Part shown: piece by piece, positions 38,178-47,968 of the stretch
How positions within the stretch are numbered: the stretch's first letter is position 1
Layout of the letters: each line of letters opens with the position of its first letter
NCBI RefSeq assembly: GCF_000015865.1
Contig: NC_009012.1
Coordinates: 682,001-746,000 of the forward strand
DNA length: 64,000 nt
Direction: 5' to 3'
Source of the DNA: Acetivibrio thermocellus ATCC 27405
Lineage (GTDB): Bacteria; Bacillota; Clostridia; Acetivibrionales; Acetivibrionaceae
Made by a program: the position numbers and the translations under genes
Notes under the pieces: model-generated
Database searches by the model: none
Told to the model about the DNA's origin: nothing
What the model saw: the letters and a program-made list of their open reading frames with translations, nothing else

Positions 38178-38338
38178 GTTTTTATCCTAGATGTAACAAA
38201 ATGAGACTTAATAACTATGATGCCTTTAGCAATTTCACTTCTGTTTCTGTTGCACTTGTGATGAATTGAAATAGGCAGTAAATCTAATTTTATTAATATA
38301 CAATAATTGCCTTTCTTGTACCTACAATAAAATAGGAC
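38178..38338 (+). repeat. Three decayed CRISPR repeats continuing the array in register
   Basis: Past the last recognisable repeat (start 38112), copies at 38178-38207, 38243-38272 and 38309-38338 match the repeat at about 20, 22 and 17 of 30 positions, at spacings of 66, 65 and 66 bp, the array's own period. They are read as fossil repeats with intervening 35-36-nt ex-spacers. The array end is cut off by the IS3 copy at 38370. Confidence 0.75.
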
Positions 38339-38605
38339 AAAGTTTTGCCTTTTGTCTTCATATACTTTATATAATGCTCCCCATTGTCAAGACAGTTTTT
38401 TAGCTTTTCTAAGTTAGCTCTCCTTTCTTAATTTTGTATAATCTTTACAACTGTGCACTCTGTTGGAGGATGTCAAGGGCGAGCGTAAGCGAGTTCATCT
38501 TGACCCTTGACATCCTTTGGACATATATCCTTTTGCTTTCCGGTCTGTTATGACAGACCGGCTGCCTTCCGGTGAGGACGGGGTTTGGGGCGGAGCCCCA
38601 TAATT

Positions 38606-39553
38606 CTATACAACTGCCAGTAGCTGGTCATATCCTCCAAAGTAATACTCTGCCGGTGTTTTGTAATCCAATGACTGGTGCGGTCTCCTATGGTTATAGT
38701 GCTCCACATATTCCTTTGTGATTTGTCTAAGTTGTTGTACCGTTTCGCACTCTTCAAGATAAAGTTTCTCCCACTTGTAGGAACGGAAAAATCGTTCTAT
38801 CCTTTGGTTGTCTAATGCTCTTCCTTTTCCATCCATAGATATTTTGATACCGTTATTTTTTAATAGATTTATGTAATCATCACTGGTAAACTGTGAGCCT
38901 TGATCACTGTTCATGATTTCAGGCTTGCCATATCGCTTTATGGCCTTTTGGATTGCTTCTATGACGAATGTCTTATCAAGAGTGTTTGATAGTTCAAACC
39001 CAACAATATACCGAGAATACCAGTCTATTATTGCAACCATATACATGAAACCGCGTTTCATTCGGCAATAGGTCACATCTATGGACCATACCTGATTAGG
39101 ATGATCAATTTTCAAGTTTCTCAACAGATATGGATACAAATTCTTACCATGTATTCGTTTGCTGAGGTTGGGGCCAGGACAGAATCCATGTATGCCCATT
39201 TCCCTCATATAACGCCGGGTCCGTTTTCGATTGATATGAATGTGATAATCCTTGTTCAATATACTTGTCATCCTGCGATAGCCATATTCCGGATAAGACG
39301 CGTAAATTTCATCAATGATACGCTTAATCAGGTATTCCTCCTCATTTACCGGAGCAGGCTTGTAGTAAACGCTCGTACGGTTTAAGCTCAATAATTCTGC
39401 TTGCCTTGTTATGCTGAGTTTCTTCTCATTTCTATCAATCATTTTCATGCGGTCTTCTCGGGATTTAGAGGAGGCCAGATTTTTTTTTAAGCCAGGCAAC
39501 CTCATATGATAGTTGACCAATTTGCTTAAGCAGTTCGTCCTTCTCCTTTTCAT
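38606..39553 (-). CDS. IS3-family transposase, OrfB (copy 1)
   Basis: Integrase-type DDE transposase frame. The catalytic domain has WSIDVTYCRM (first D), GFELSNTLDK, MNSDQGSQFTSDDY (second D) and DNQRIERFFRSYKWE (E), with an N-terminal HTH_21-like segment. 315 residues are open, but the true translation start is probably reached by frameshifting from orfA across a run of nine A (T on the plus strand). Same protein as copy 2. Confidence 0.93.
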   Translation of the reverse strand: MKRRRTNCLSKLVNYHMRLPGLKKNLASSKSREDRMKMIDRNEKKLSITRQAELLSLNRTSVYYKPAPVNEEEYLIKRIIDEIYASYPEYGYRRMTSILNKDYHIHINRKRTRRYMREMGIHGFCPGPNLSKRIHGKNLYPYLLRNLKIDHPNQVWSIDVTYCRMKRGFMYMVAIIDWYSRYIVGFELSNTLDKTFVIEAIQKAIKRYGKPEIMNSDQGSQFTSDDYINLLKNNGIKISMDGKGRALDNQRIERFFRSYKWEKLYLEECETVQQLRQITKEYVEHYNHRRPHQSLDYKTPAEYYFGGYDQLLAVV

Positions 39554-39758
39554 ACGACTGTTTGACCTTCTCTACTTCATCAGTTTCCTTGCTGAATACT
39601 CTGCCCGCATTGCTTATGAATTCAGTCTTCCAGCGACTTAACAGGTTTGGATGAATTCCATATTCTGCAGCAATCTCATTCAGCGTTCTTTCTCCCTTGA
39701 TGACCTCAATCACTATTTTTGCTTTTTGTTCAGGTGTAAAATGTTTTCTCTTTTCCAT
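39465..39758 (-). CDS. IS3-family OrfA, helix-turn-helix (copy 1)
   Basis: 97 residues, MEKRKHFTPEQKAKIVIEVI..., the HTH_Tnp_1 type DNA-binding domain (YGIHPNLLSRWKTEF) followed by a coiled-coil region. Differs from copy 2 by one residue (ERTLNE against ERTLSE). Overlaps orfB. Confidence 0.93.
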   Translation of the reverse strand: MEKRKHFTPEQKAKIVIEVIKGERTLNEIAAEYGIHPNLLSRWKTEFISNAGRVFSKETDEVEKVKQSYEKEKDELLKQIGQLSYEVAWLKKKSGLL

Positions 39759-39864
39759 AGTTCCATTCTAACTTATTTGGGCTGTTTTGTCTGTCTTAAT
39801 TTTTGGTATCATTATATTATGTCAATACGCTTTTTGAATTTACGACAAATTGTACAATACAATT

Positions 39865-41259
39865 GATAGTGTCTTGTCAAGTGGTGTAAAATGATTTCTA
39901 CTTTATCATTTTTTCACCTCATTTATGTAATAAAGCTACTGGTGTCAATGTAAATTCATTTATCGATGTAATCTTTGACATTGATTCCAGACTGAAATAG
40001 CGCCGCCCTACTTTCCATTCATCATTTTGTTCCATGAGCATTGCTCCTACCAATCGGATTACCGCCTCACGATTTGGAAATATGCAAACAACATCCGTTC
40101 GACGGCGAATTTCCCGGTTAAGTCTCTCAAGAGGATTGGTGGAGTGTATCTGTGCCCAATGCTCACGGGGAAAAGCCATATATGCCAGGATTTCTTCTTC
40201 TGCTTCTTCAAGAATTTTCATTGCTTTTGGAAAACGATTTTTAAGCTCATCTACTACATGCCTTAACTGTTCCCTCGCAGATTCCTGATCATTCTGGGCA
40301 AATATTGTCCGTATTATCGATGATACCATTCCCTGATAATGCTTTGGTACCTGGCTTAATACGTTTCTCATAAAATGTACACGGCATCTTTGCCATGCAC
40401 TTCCCGTTAAAATCTTCTTTATTGCAGCCTTCAGCCCTTCATGTGCATCACTGATTACAAGCCTTACACCTTTTAGACCCCTTGCTACCAGCCTTCTTAA
40501 AAACTCCTCCCAAAAAGCCCCGTCTTCACTCATCCCTACATCAAAACCTAATATTTCCCGTTCACCTTGTTGATTAACTCCTACTGCTATAACTAGTGCC
40601 ATACTGCATACCCTGCCTCCTTCCCGAACCTTGGGGAAAGTGGCATCAAGCCAAAGGTAAGGATATTCTCCTTCCAGTCTACGGTTTTTAAATTCTTCTA
40701 CAAATTCATCCAGTTGCTTACTGATTCTTGATACTTCGCTTTTATCAATCCCTTTCATTCCAAGAGCTTCTACAAGTTCATCCACCTTCCTGGTACTTAC
40801 TCCATGAACATAGGCTTCCTGAACTACATTCAATAATGCTTTCTCTGACATTTTCCTCGGTTCTAAAAGACTTGGAAAATAACTTCCGTGACGTAACTTG
40901 GGAATGCTTAACTGTAATGTTCCTACTCGAGTATCCCATTCTCTTAGACGATATCCATTGCGATAGTTGTTTCTATTATTATTTCTTTCATACTTTTCAG
41001 CACCTATTATTGATGTAACTTCCGCATCCATTAGGGCATTAATGAGTAATGTTAATGCTTCTTTTAAAAAATCTTTATCTTTTTCAACAACATACTTGCT
41101 AAGTTGTTCTAAAAGTGCCATTCTATTATTAGTAGCCACGGTATGACCTCCTCTACTTTATTTGTTTTGTTTTGTTTCCCTAATAAAGTAGAAATCATAT
41201 CGTGGTTACTTTTGTCAATTAGCCTCCACGAAATTTACACCACTACTTGAGACTATAAC
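39865..41259 (-). mobile_element. IS256-family element, copy A (1395 bp)
   Basis: Ends defined by comparison with the inverted copy B at 48436-49830; both are 1395 bp. Termini are imperfect inverted repeats around AGTGGTGTAAA and TTTACACCACTTG. The flanks AATTGTAC and AATTGTAT suggest an imperfect 8-bp target duplication. A 16-bp subterminal inverted repeat (ATGATTTCTACTTTAT and its complement) lies inside each end. Only 48 bp separate it from IS3 copy 1. Confidence 0.92.
39919..41139 (-). CDS. IS256/Mutator-family transposase (copy A)
   Basis: 406 residues, GTG start after GAGGAGGT. Mutator-type features: YLWLDATFPKVREGG (first D), VISDAHEGLKAAI (second D), WQRCRVHFMRNVL with the C-x-x-H pattern, and the late NPLERLNREIRRRTDVV (E). 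Protein identical to copy B by reading. Confidence 0.95.
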   Translation of the reverse strand: MATNNRMALLEQLSKYVVEKDKDFLKEALTLLINALMDAEVTSIIGAEKYERNNNRNNYRNGYRLREWDTRVGTLQLSIPKLRHGSYFPSLLEPRKMSEKALLNVVQEAYVHGVSTRKVDELVEALGMKGIDKSEVSRISKQLDEFVEEFKNRRLEGEYPYLWLDATFPKVREGGRVCSMALVIAVGVNQQGEREILGFDVGMSEDGAFWEEFLRRLVARGLKGVRLVISDAHEGLKAAIKKILTGSAWQRCRVHFMRNVLSQVPKHYQGMVSSIIRTIFAQNDQESAREQLRHVVDELKNRFPKAMKILEEAEEEILAYMAFPREHWAQIHSTNPLERLNREIRRRTDVVCIFPNREAVIRLVGAMLMEQNDEWKVGRRYFSLESMSKITSINEFTLTPVALLHK

Positions 41260-41614
41260 GTACAATTTACTTCTTAAATTCTATTCTCTGTATCATTCCG
41301 TTATAAAAACTAAATGTAAAAGATTAAAAATCAAAATTAAATTTGATTATTATGCATCTTATGGTAATATACTTATGTAACTTTAAGTTGTTAATTGGAA
41401 AATAAACTATGTTCGTTACGTTACTAATTTGAAAGGTTTGGTTTGATTCCAAGCTGTGCAAAATGAGATGTTTTGCACATGGTTAAAGGATGTGAGGAAA
41501 TGTAGGAACGATATGCAAAATTATACAGTATTCTGACATTATCAAAAAATTAAAAAAGATTGCAAAAAAATAGTTTACCTAAAATTGATTATGCTGAAAA
41601 GAGGGAGGATTAAA
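41260..41614 (+). promoter_or_regulatory. Upstream region of the disrupted stalk-domain gene
   Basis: 355 bp with no ORF, between IS256 copy A and the original ATG at 41615. Contains a perfect 9-bp hairpin, TGTGCAAAA (41455-41463) with TTTTGCACA (41471-41479), and ends in GAGGGAGGATTAAA, a good SD. No clear promoter pair found. Confidence 0.45.
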
Positions 41615-41710
41615 ATGAAAAAAAATATTTTTTTTAGGTTCGTTGTAAAATTAAATGCAACAGTAAAATGAAATAAAAAATTGACAACCATAGTGAGAAA
41701 TCATGTATGA

Positions 41711-42820
<1,110 letters not shown>

Positions 42821-42852
42821 GCCCTTCATCCAAGATATTTTAAAGCTCATTT

Positions 42853-42909
42853 GAGGGTAGTCAAGGGTAAAGACTTTGTCTTATCTATCGATAACCCTTG
42901 ACTACCCTC
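42853..42909. repeat. Perfect 16-bp hairpin downstream of IS30 transposase
   Basis: GAGGGTAGTCAAGGGT (42853-42868) with ACCCTTGACTACCCTC (42894-42909), loop of 25 nt, no T run after it. Its GTCAAGGG/CCCTTGAC core reappears in the hairpin at the end of the unrelated IS3 copies. Confidence 0.75.
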
Positions 42910-44132
42910 TGCACTCGCTCAAGATAGTAGTTAAGAAGGGCTAAAAGATGATGTTGTACTTTAGCACCTAAAATTATGGATGATTTCCACTATAGGTGTT
43001 GCATTTAATATTGCAATTTACAAATATTTTTTTTAAGAAGATTGGGATTATTGCTGTATTATCTGTTTTTATTTTTACTCTTATTATAGGTTTTACGAAC
43101 CAAACGGCGTTAGCTTCAAACTCGGTGCATCGCGAACTCAAAATATATGTCGATGATAAAGAATTGCAATTTACAGATGCAAAACCTTACATAAGTGAAT
43201 TTGGAAGAACTATGATTCCAATTCGCGCAGTTACAGAGAGTTTCGGAGCAAATGTTGACTGGAACGGTATTCTGAAAAAGGTTACAATTACTTATGATGA
43301 TATAGAAATATATTTTCTTGTTGTTCATCCTGATAATATTGTAGTAATCAATGATTTAAAAACGAATCAAAGCAAATCTGTTCCAATGGACTCCAAGCCT
43401 GTTATAAAAAACGACAGAACGTTTGTGCCTTTGCGAGTTATTGGTGAAGCATTTGGTTATAAAGTTCACTGGGATGCGAGCGAATACAAAGTTATTATTG
43501 ATACAAAGAATAAACAGCCTGTATTTTTTATAAATCCTGCTTTAAGCGATACTTATTATCAATGTGTTGCTAATTTGAATACAGATTTTGAAAATCTTAT
43601 ACCGCAATTGAAAAGAGCCAGCGGTAGAGTTAAGCTTACTGATGAAGAGAGAGAAGATTACTTGTCCACAGCAAAATCACATGTTGAGAATGTTATCGGA
43701 AATGTGGATTATAGCAAAGAATTTGCTCCATACTATCCGGATGCTCCATTTACAGGAATTATGAAATCTGTATATGATGATGCTGTAAAAAAATTCAATA
43801 ATAAGGGAAGTGAAGTTTATTGCGGATCCTTCTGGCGTTGATGTTCTTGAAGAGGTAGAGGTTTTTGCATTAGGACCTACAGAAGTAATAGTTGTCGGCA
43901 GACTGGAATTTATATATCATGAAGCATCCGATGAATATCTTGAAAAGTTTGAAGGTAAGCTTAAAAAAGGTGTTTGGTACGGTACGAATATAGCAGTTAT
44001 ATTTACTTTATACAGACCAGCTGGCAGTATGGAAGTTGATAAAATTATTTTAGACAATACATTTGAAGAGATACTATAATGATACCAAAAATTAAGACAG
44101 ACAAAACAGCCCAAATAAGTTAGAATGGAACT

Positions 44133-44426
44133 ATGGAAAAGAGAAAACATTTTACACCTGAACAAAAAGCAAAAATAGTGATTGAGGTCATCAAGGGAGA
44201 AAGAACGCTGAGTGAGATTGCTGCAGAATATGGAATTCATCCAAACCTGTTAAGTCGCTGGAAGACTGAATTCATAAGCAATGCGGGCAGAGTATTCAGC
44301 AAGGAAACTGATGAAGTAGAGAAGGTCAAACAGTCGTATGAAAAGGAGAAGGACGAACTGCTTAAGCAAATTGGTCAACTATCATATGAGGTTGCCTGGC
44401 TTAAAAAAAAATCTGGCCTCCTCTAA
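44133..44426 (+). CDS. IS3-family OrfA, helix-turn-helix (copy 2)
   Basis: 97 residues, one substitution (Ser for Asn in ERTLSEIAAEYG) relative to copy 1. Ends in CTT AAA AAA AAA TCT..., a nine-A run (44403-44411) at the overlap with orfB. Confidence 0.93.
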   Translation: MEKRKHFTPEQKAKIVIEVIKGERTLSEIAAEYGIHPNLLSRWKTEFISNAGRVFSKETDEVEKVKQSYEKEKDELLKQIGQLSYEVAWLKKKSGLL

Positions 44427-45285
44427 ATCCCGAGAAGACCGCATGAAAATGATTGATAGAAATGAGAAGAAACTCAGCATAACAAGGCAAGCAGAATTAT
44501 TGAGCTTAAACCGTACGAGCGTTTACTACAAGCCTGCTCCGGTAAATGAGGAGGAATACCTGATTAAGCGTATCATTGATGAAATTTACGCGTCTTATCC
44601 GGAATATGGCTATCGCAGGATGACAAGTATATTGAACAAGGATTATCACATTCATATCAATCGAAAACGGACCCGGCGTTATATGAGGGAAATGGGCATA
44701 CATGGATTCTGTCCTGGCCCCAACCTCAGCAAACGAATACATGGTAAGAATTTGTATCCATATCTGTTGAGAAACTTGAAAATTGATCATCCTAATCAGG
44801 TATGGTCCATAGATGTGACCTATTGCCGAATGAAACGCGGTTTCATGTATATGGTTGCAATAATAGACTGGTATTCTCGGTATATTGTTGGGTTTGAACT
44901 ATCAAACACTCTTGATAAGACATTCGTCATAGAAGCAATCCAAAAGGCCATAAAGCGATATGGCAAGCCTGAAATCATGAACAGTGATCAAGGCTCACAG
45001 TTTACCAGTGATGATTACATAAATCTATTAAAAAATAACGGTATCAAAATATCTATGGATGGAAAAGGAAGAGCATTAGACAACCAAAGGATAGAACGAT
45101 TTTTCCGTTCCTACAAGTGGGAGAAACTTTATCTTGAAGAGTGCGAAACGGTACAACAACTTAGACAAATCACAAAGGAATATGTGGAGCACTATAACCA
45201 TAGGAGACCGCACCAGTCATTGGATTACAAAACACCGGCAGAGTATTACTTTGGAGGATATGACCAGCTACTGGCAGTTGTATAG
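44338..45285 (+). CDS. IS3-family transposase, OrfB (copy 2)
   Basis: Same DDE transposase as copy 1 with intact catalytic triad. The frame lies +1 relative to orfA (equivalently -2). The nine-A run offers a slippage site for producing a full OrfAB fusion. A possible internal start is ATG 44444. Confidence 0.93.
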   Translation: MKRRRTNCLSKLVNYHMRLPGLKKNLASSKSREDRMKMIDRNEKKLSITRQAELLSLNRTSVYYKPAPVNEEEYLIKRIIDEIYASYPEYGYRRMTSILNKDYHIHINRKRTRRYMREMGIHGFCPGPNLSKRIHGKNLYPYLLRNLKIDHPNQVWSIDVTYCRMKRGFMYMVAIIDWYSRYIVGFELSNTLDKTFVIEAIQKAIKRYGKPEIMNSDQGSQFTSDDYINLLKNNGIKISMDGKGRALDNQRIERFFRSYKWEKLYLEECETVQQLRQITKEYVEHYNHRRPHQSLDYKTPAEYYFGGYDQLLAVV

Positions 45286-45375
45286 AATTATGGGGCTCCG
45301 CCCCAAACCCCGTCCTCACCGGAAGGCAGCCGGTCTGTCATAACAGACCGGAAAGCAAAAGGATATATGTCCAAA

Positions 45376-45423
45376 GGATGTCAAGGGTCAAGATGAACTC
45401 GCTTACGCTCGCCCTTGACATCC
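45376..45423. repeat. 12-bp hairpin at the non-coding end of IS3 copy 2
   Basis: GGATGTCAAGGG (45376-45387) with CCCTTGACATCC (45412-45423). Matching hairpin in copy 1 at 38467-38515. Preceded by smaller hairpins (GGGGCTCCGCCCC; CCGGTCTGTCATAACAGACCGG). No T run, so not a classic terminator. Confidence 0.75.
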
Positions 45424-45595
45424 TCCAACAGAGTGCACAGTTGTAAAGATTATACAAAATTAAGAAAGGAGAGCTAACTTAGAAAAGCTAAAAAACTGTC
45501 TTGACAATGGGGAGCATTATATACCGTCAAATAAAGAGTAAACACGAGAAAAGCGGTATAACAAATTGACACGGTTAAGTCATGGTGAATGACAG

Positions 45596-45642
45596 AGGAG
45601 GACTATTGCCCGGGTAATTAGCAATTGTCCTCCTAATTTTTT
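45596..45642 (+). terminator. Strong hairpin-terminator directly before the methyltransferase gene
   Basis: AGGAGGAC (45596-45603) with GTCCTCCT (45627-45634), extended inside by ATTGC/GCAAT, then AATTTTTTAA. It probably terminates the stalk-domain gene transcript. It ends only 17 bp before the methyltransferase start, so it could also attenuate that gene. Confidence 0.8.
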
Positions 45643-45659
45643 AATTGGAAAGGAGAAAT

Positions 45660-46325
45660 ATGATGAGCATCAAATGGGAACAAGAATGGGATAGGATTTA
45701 TAAAGAACAAGGAGAAGTCCAATCTGAAATACTTCCTACTGTAAAAGTGGAAAAAGATATTTTTAAGAGATTTGGATGCAAAAAAGTAATGGACTTGGGA
45801 TGTGGTACCGGGCGGCATACAATATATCTTGCCCAAAACGGATATCAGGTTTTTGCTGTGGATATTTCAGAGACCGGAATAGAAGTAACCCGGGCAAAAG
45901 CGGAAAAACTTAACCTTACAAATATTGAGTTTGCACAACTTGACATGAGAAATCTGTCTGTTGACGATAACTTGATGGATGCAATTATGTGTGTATGGAC
46001 AAGTGGACACGGCACTTTTGAAGATGCGCGTAAAAATTTGAAAGAGATGTATAGAATTCTTAGGCTGGGCGAAATTTTGGTTATTGATTATGTTTCGAGA
46101 GAAGATGAGAATTATGGCAAAGGGACGGAAATTGAGAAGAATACATTCATCAATAACGTTGAAGGTGAAGAAAACATTCCTCATCATTATTTTGCCAAAG
46201 AAGAGATTGAAGAATTGTATACGGACTTCTCAGATGTCGATATAAATCCTGTAGACTATTATTTTACTGATAGTTATGGAACCAGGCACACCATAAAGGC
46301 ATTTGTTGTTATAGCAGTAAAATAA
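45660..46325 (+). CDS. Class I SAM-dependent methyltransferase
   Basis: 221 residues from ATG 45660 (ATG 45663 also possible), with AAAGGAG upstream. Motif I VMDLGCGTGRHTIYLAQNGY, then VFAVDISETGIEVTRAKAEKL (acidic loop) and LDMRNLSVDDNLMDAIMCVW: a complete Methyltransf_11/25-type fold, with a C-terminal YYFTDSYGTRHTIKAFVVIAVK. Substrate unknown; resembles small-molecule methyltransferases. It lies between two broken stalk-domain paralogs and IS elements, with no obvious partner gene. Confidence 0.8.
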   Translation: MMSIKWEQEWDRIYKEQGEVQSEILPTVKVEKDIFKRFGCKKVMDLGCGTGRHTIYLAQNGYQVFAVDISETGIEVTRAKAEKLNLTNIEFAQLDMRNLSVDDNLMDAIMCVWTSGHGTFEDARKNLKEMYRILRLGEILVIDYVSREDENYGKGTEIEKNTFINNVEGEENIPHHYFAKEEIEELYTDFSDVDINPVDYYFTDSYGTRHTIKAFVVIAVK

Positions 46326-46602
46326 GCCGAGTTAACGGTTTAGCAACCCGTTTCCATCGATGCTTGCTTGGAATAATTCAGCCGGATTAGTTTCCGACGG
46401 GCCGATTTTATCATAATTTTATGTTAATTTTATTTCAATTATAAGGAATCTTGTGGTAATATTTTATATAGTATGGACTGTTAATCGAAGTATGCACATT
46501 AAATATGGTATGTTGCATTAAGGTCAGTTCAACATATCAGATTTTCCGGAACGGGATGTTTTATGGAAAGTTCAATTTGCCTTAAAAAAGGGAGGAATCA
46601 AA
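46326..46602. other. Intergenic region upstream of second stalk-domain gene
   Basis: 277 bp, no ORF. Ends in AAAGGGAGGAATCAAA, an SD almost identical to that of the first paralog, showing that the two genes share a common upstream origin. Confidence 0.45.
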
Positions 46603-47646
46603 ATGTAAAAGAATTTTCTATTTAGAAGGACAGGGGTTATTGTCACGTTGTTTGCTCTTATCTTGGGTTTTGCATGCAACATATCGTTTGCTTCAACACC
46701 AATGCAGCGCGAACTTAAGGTATATGTCGATGACAGAGAAGTGAAATTTCCGGATGCAAAGCCTTACATAAGTGAAGCTGGAAGAACAATGGTTCCGATT
46801 AGTGCAGTTGCAGAGAGCTTTGGAGCAAAGGTTGATTGGGATGCCGTCTTGAGAAAGGTTACAATTACTTATGATGACATAGAAATAGAATTTTTGCCGG
46901 ATTATGTCGAGGATGTAATGCTTGTTAGAAGTATAGAAAAGAACCAAAGAAAAACCGTTCAATTAGACTCTAAACCTGTTATCAGAAACGATCGGACATA
47001 TTTGCCTTATCGTGCTATCAGTGAAGCGTTTGGCTATAAAGTTTACTGGGATGAAAAAGAATATAAGGTTATTGTAGATACTAAAGACAGGCAACCCGTA
47101 TTTTATATAAACCCCGGCTTAAGTGATAACGATTATGAGTGTATCGCAAATTACAATACAGATTTTGATAATCTTGCACAAGTTTTAAAACGCACTGATG
47201 TTGAAATTCAACTTACTGATGAAATGAGAGAAAGCTATTTATATCGGGCAAAAAATTATATTGAAAATATAATTGGAAATGTTGATTACAGTAAAGAATT
47301 CGAGCCGGAATTTCCCACCGCTCCGTTTACACCGGTTATGGAAGAAGTATATAATGATGCTGTCAAAAACTCTATAATACGGGAAGTAAAATTCATTGCA
47401 GACCCTTCCGATATTGAAGTTCTTATGATACATCCGATCGAAAACAGACCGTATAAGGTAATGGTTTTGGGCAGATTGGAATTCATATATCATGAAGCGT
47501 CCGATGAATATCTTGAAAAGTTTGGAGGCAAGTTGAAAAAGGGTGTCCGGTACAGTACAAAAATAGCTGTAACATTTGAGTTGAAACCGAATGATGCGGG
47601 TCTTGGACATGCTATTTTAGACAATACATTTGAAGAAATAGAATAA
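46603..47646 (+). pseudogene. Second copper-amine-oxidase-N (stalk) domain protein, nonsense at codon 2
   Basis: The natural start (SD GGGAGG, ATG 46603) is followed at once by TAA, then an uninterrupted frame KNFLFRRTGVIVTLFALILG that looks like the rest of a signal peptide. The body is a full-length match to the broken paralog upstream: two stalk repeats (ISEAGRTMVPISAVAESFGAKVDW; NDRTYLPYRAISEAFGYKVYWD) and a C-terminal domain ending DNTFEEIE. A TTG at 46648 could start a 332-residue protein, but it has no SD and would leave a shortened signal peptide. Probably silenced by a one-base change (AAA to TAA). Confidence 0.7.
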
Positions 47647-47667
47647 AAGGGACGAGCCTAAAATTAT

Positions 47668-47725
47668 AAAGTCTGAAGGCAATGACGAAAAATTGGTCTT
47701 TCTGCCTTCAGACTTTAAATTTTCT
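47668..47725 (+). terminator. Long-stem terminator after second stalk-domain gene
   Basis: AAAGTCTGAAGGCA (47668-47681) and TGCCTTCAGACTTT (47703-47716), 14-bp perfect stem, followed by AAATTTTC. Confidence 0.75.
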
Positions 47726-47767
47726 AACTGTCAAAAATAACTGCCAGGATGCCCATAAAAGTGAGAA

Positions 47768-47968
47768 TTAAGGATTGACGATTAAGCGTTTTCTCATGTT
47801 TTCATAGATACATTTGTACATTTTGAAAGTTTTCTCGGAATTTTCATCGTCGCAATTAATATCAGGATGATATTTTTGAATGATACCGTTCCAGCCGATT
47901 TTTAAGATTTCTTCCTGGATTTCGTTGAATTTGTTTATTAGCTGCTTGTTGCGCTGAATTGATTCCAT
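47768..47968 (-). CDS. 66-residue J-domain-like miniprotein
   Basis: Reads MESIQRNKQLINKFNEI...IIQKYHPDINCDDENSEKTF..., with HPD at 34-36 in the right setting for a J domain (helix II - KYHPD - acidic loop - helix III). The length is just enough for a minimal J domain. GGGGGGAG lies 6 nt before the ATG, so translation is likely. No glycine/zinc or client-binding region. If it is a J protein it would contact a DnaK-type chaperone; the partner is unknown. Confidence 0.6.
   Translation of the reverse strand: MESIQRNKQLINKFNEIQEEILKIGWNGIIQKYHPDINCDDENSEKTFKMYKCIYENMRKRLIVNP

Larger units (their letters stand above)
38370..39816 (-). mobile_element. IS3-family element, copy 1 (1447 bp)
   Basis: Ends fixed by comparison with copy 2 at 44075-45521, which is almost identical and inverted. 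Termini TATAATGCTCC...GGTATCATTATA are inverted repeats; the flanks give a 3-bp target duplication TTA (38367-38369 and 39817-39819). Contains two overlapping frames, orfA and orfB, and a roughly 230-bp non-coding end with strong hairpins. It is inserted just beyond the fossil end of the CRISPR array. Confidence 0.93.
44075..45521 (+). mobile_element. IS3-family element, copy 2 (1447 bp)
   Basis: Termini TATAATGATACC...GGGAGCATTATA with a 3-bp target duplication TAC (44072-44074, 45522-45524). Same length as copy 1, inverted. It is inserted in the last codons of the stalk-domain gene. Without it the reading frame would end about five codons later, at the TAA at 45539-45541. Confidence 0.94.

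Noticed and set aside
43787-43793. Programmed frameshifting in the stalk-domain gene
   Set aside because: A slippery run alone is insufficient; the gene also carries an IS30 in its signal sequence and an IS3 at its end, so decay is the simpler reading.
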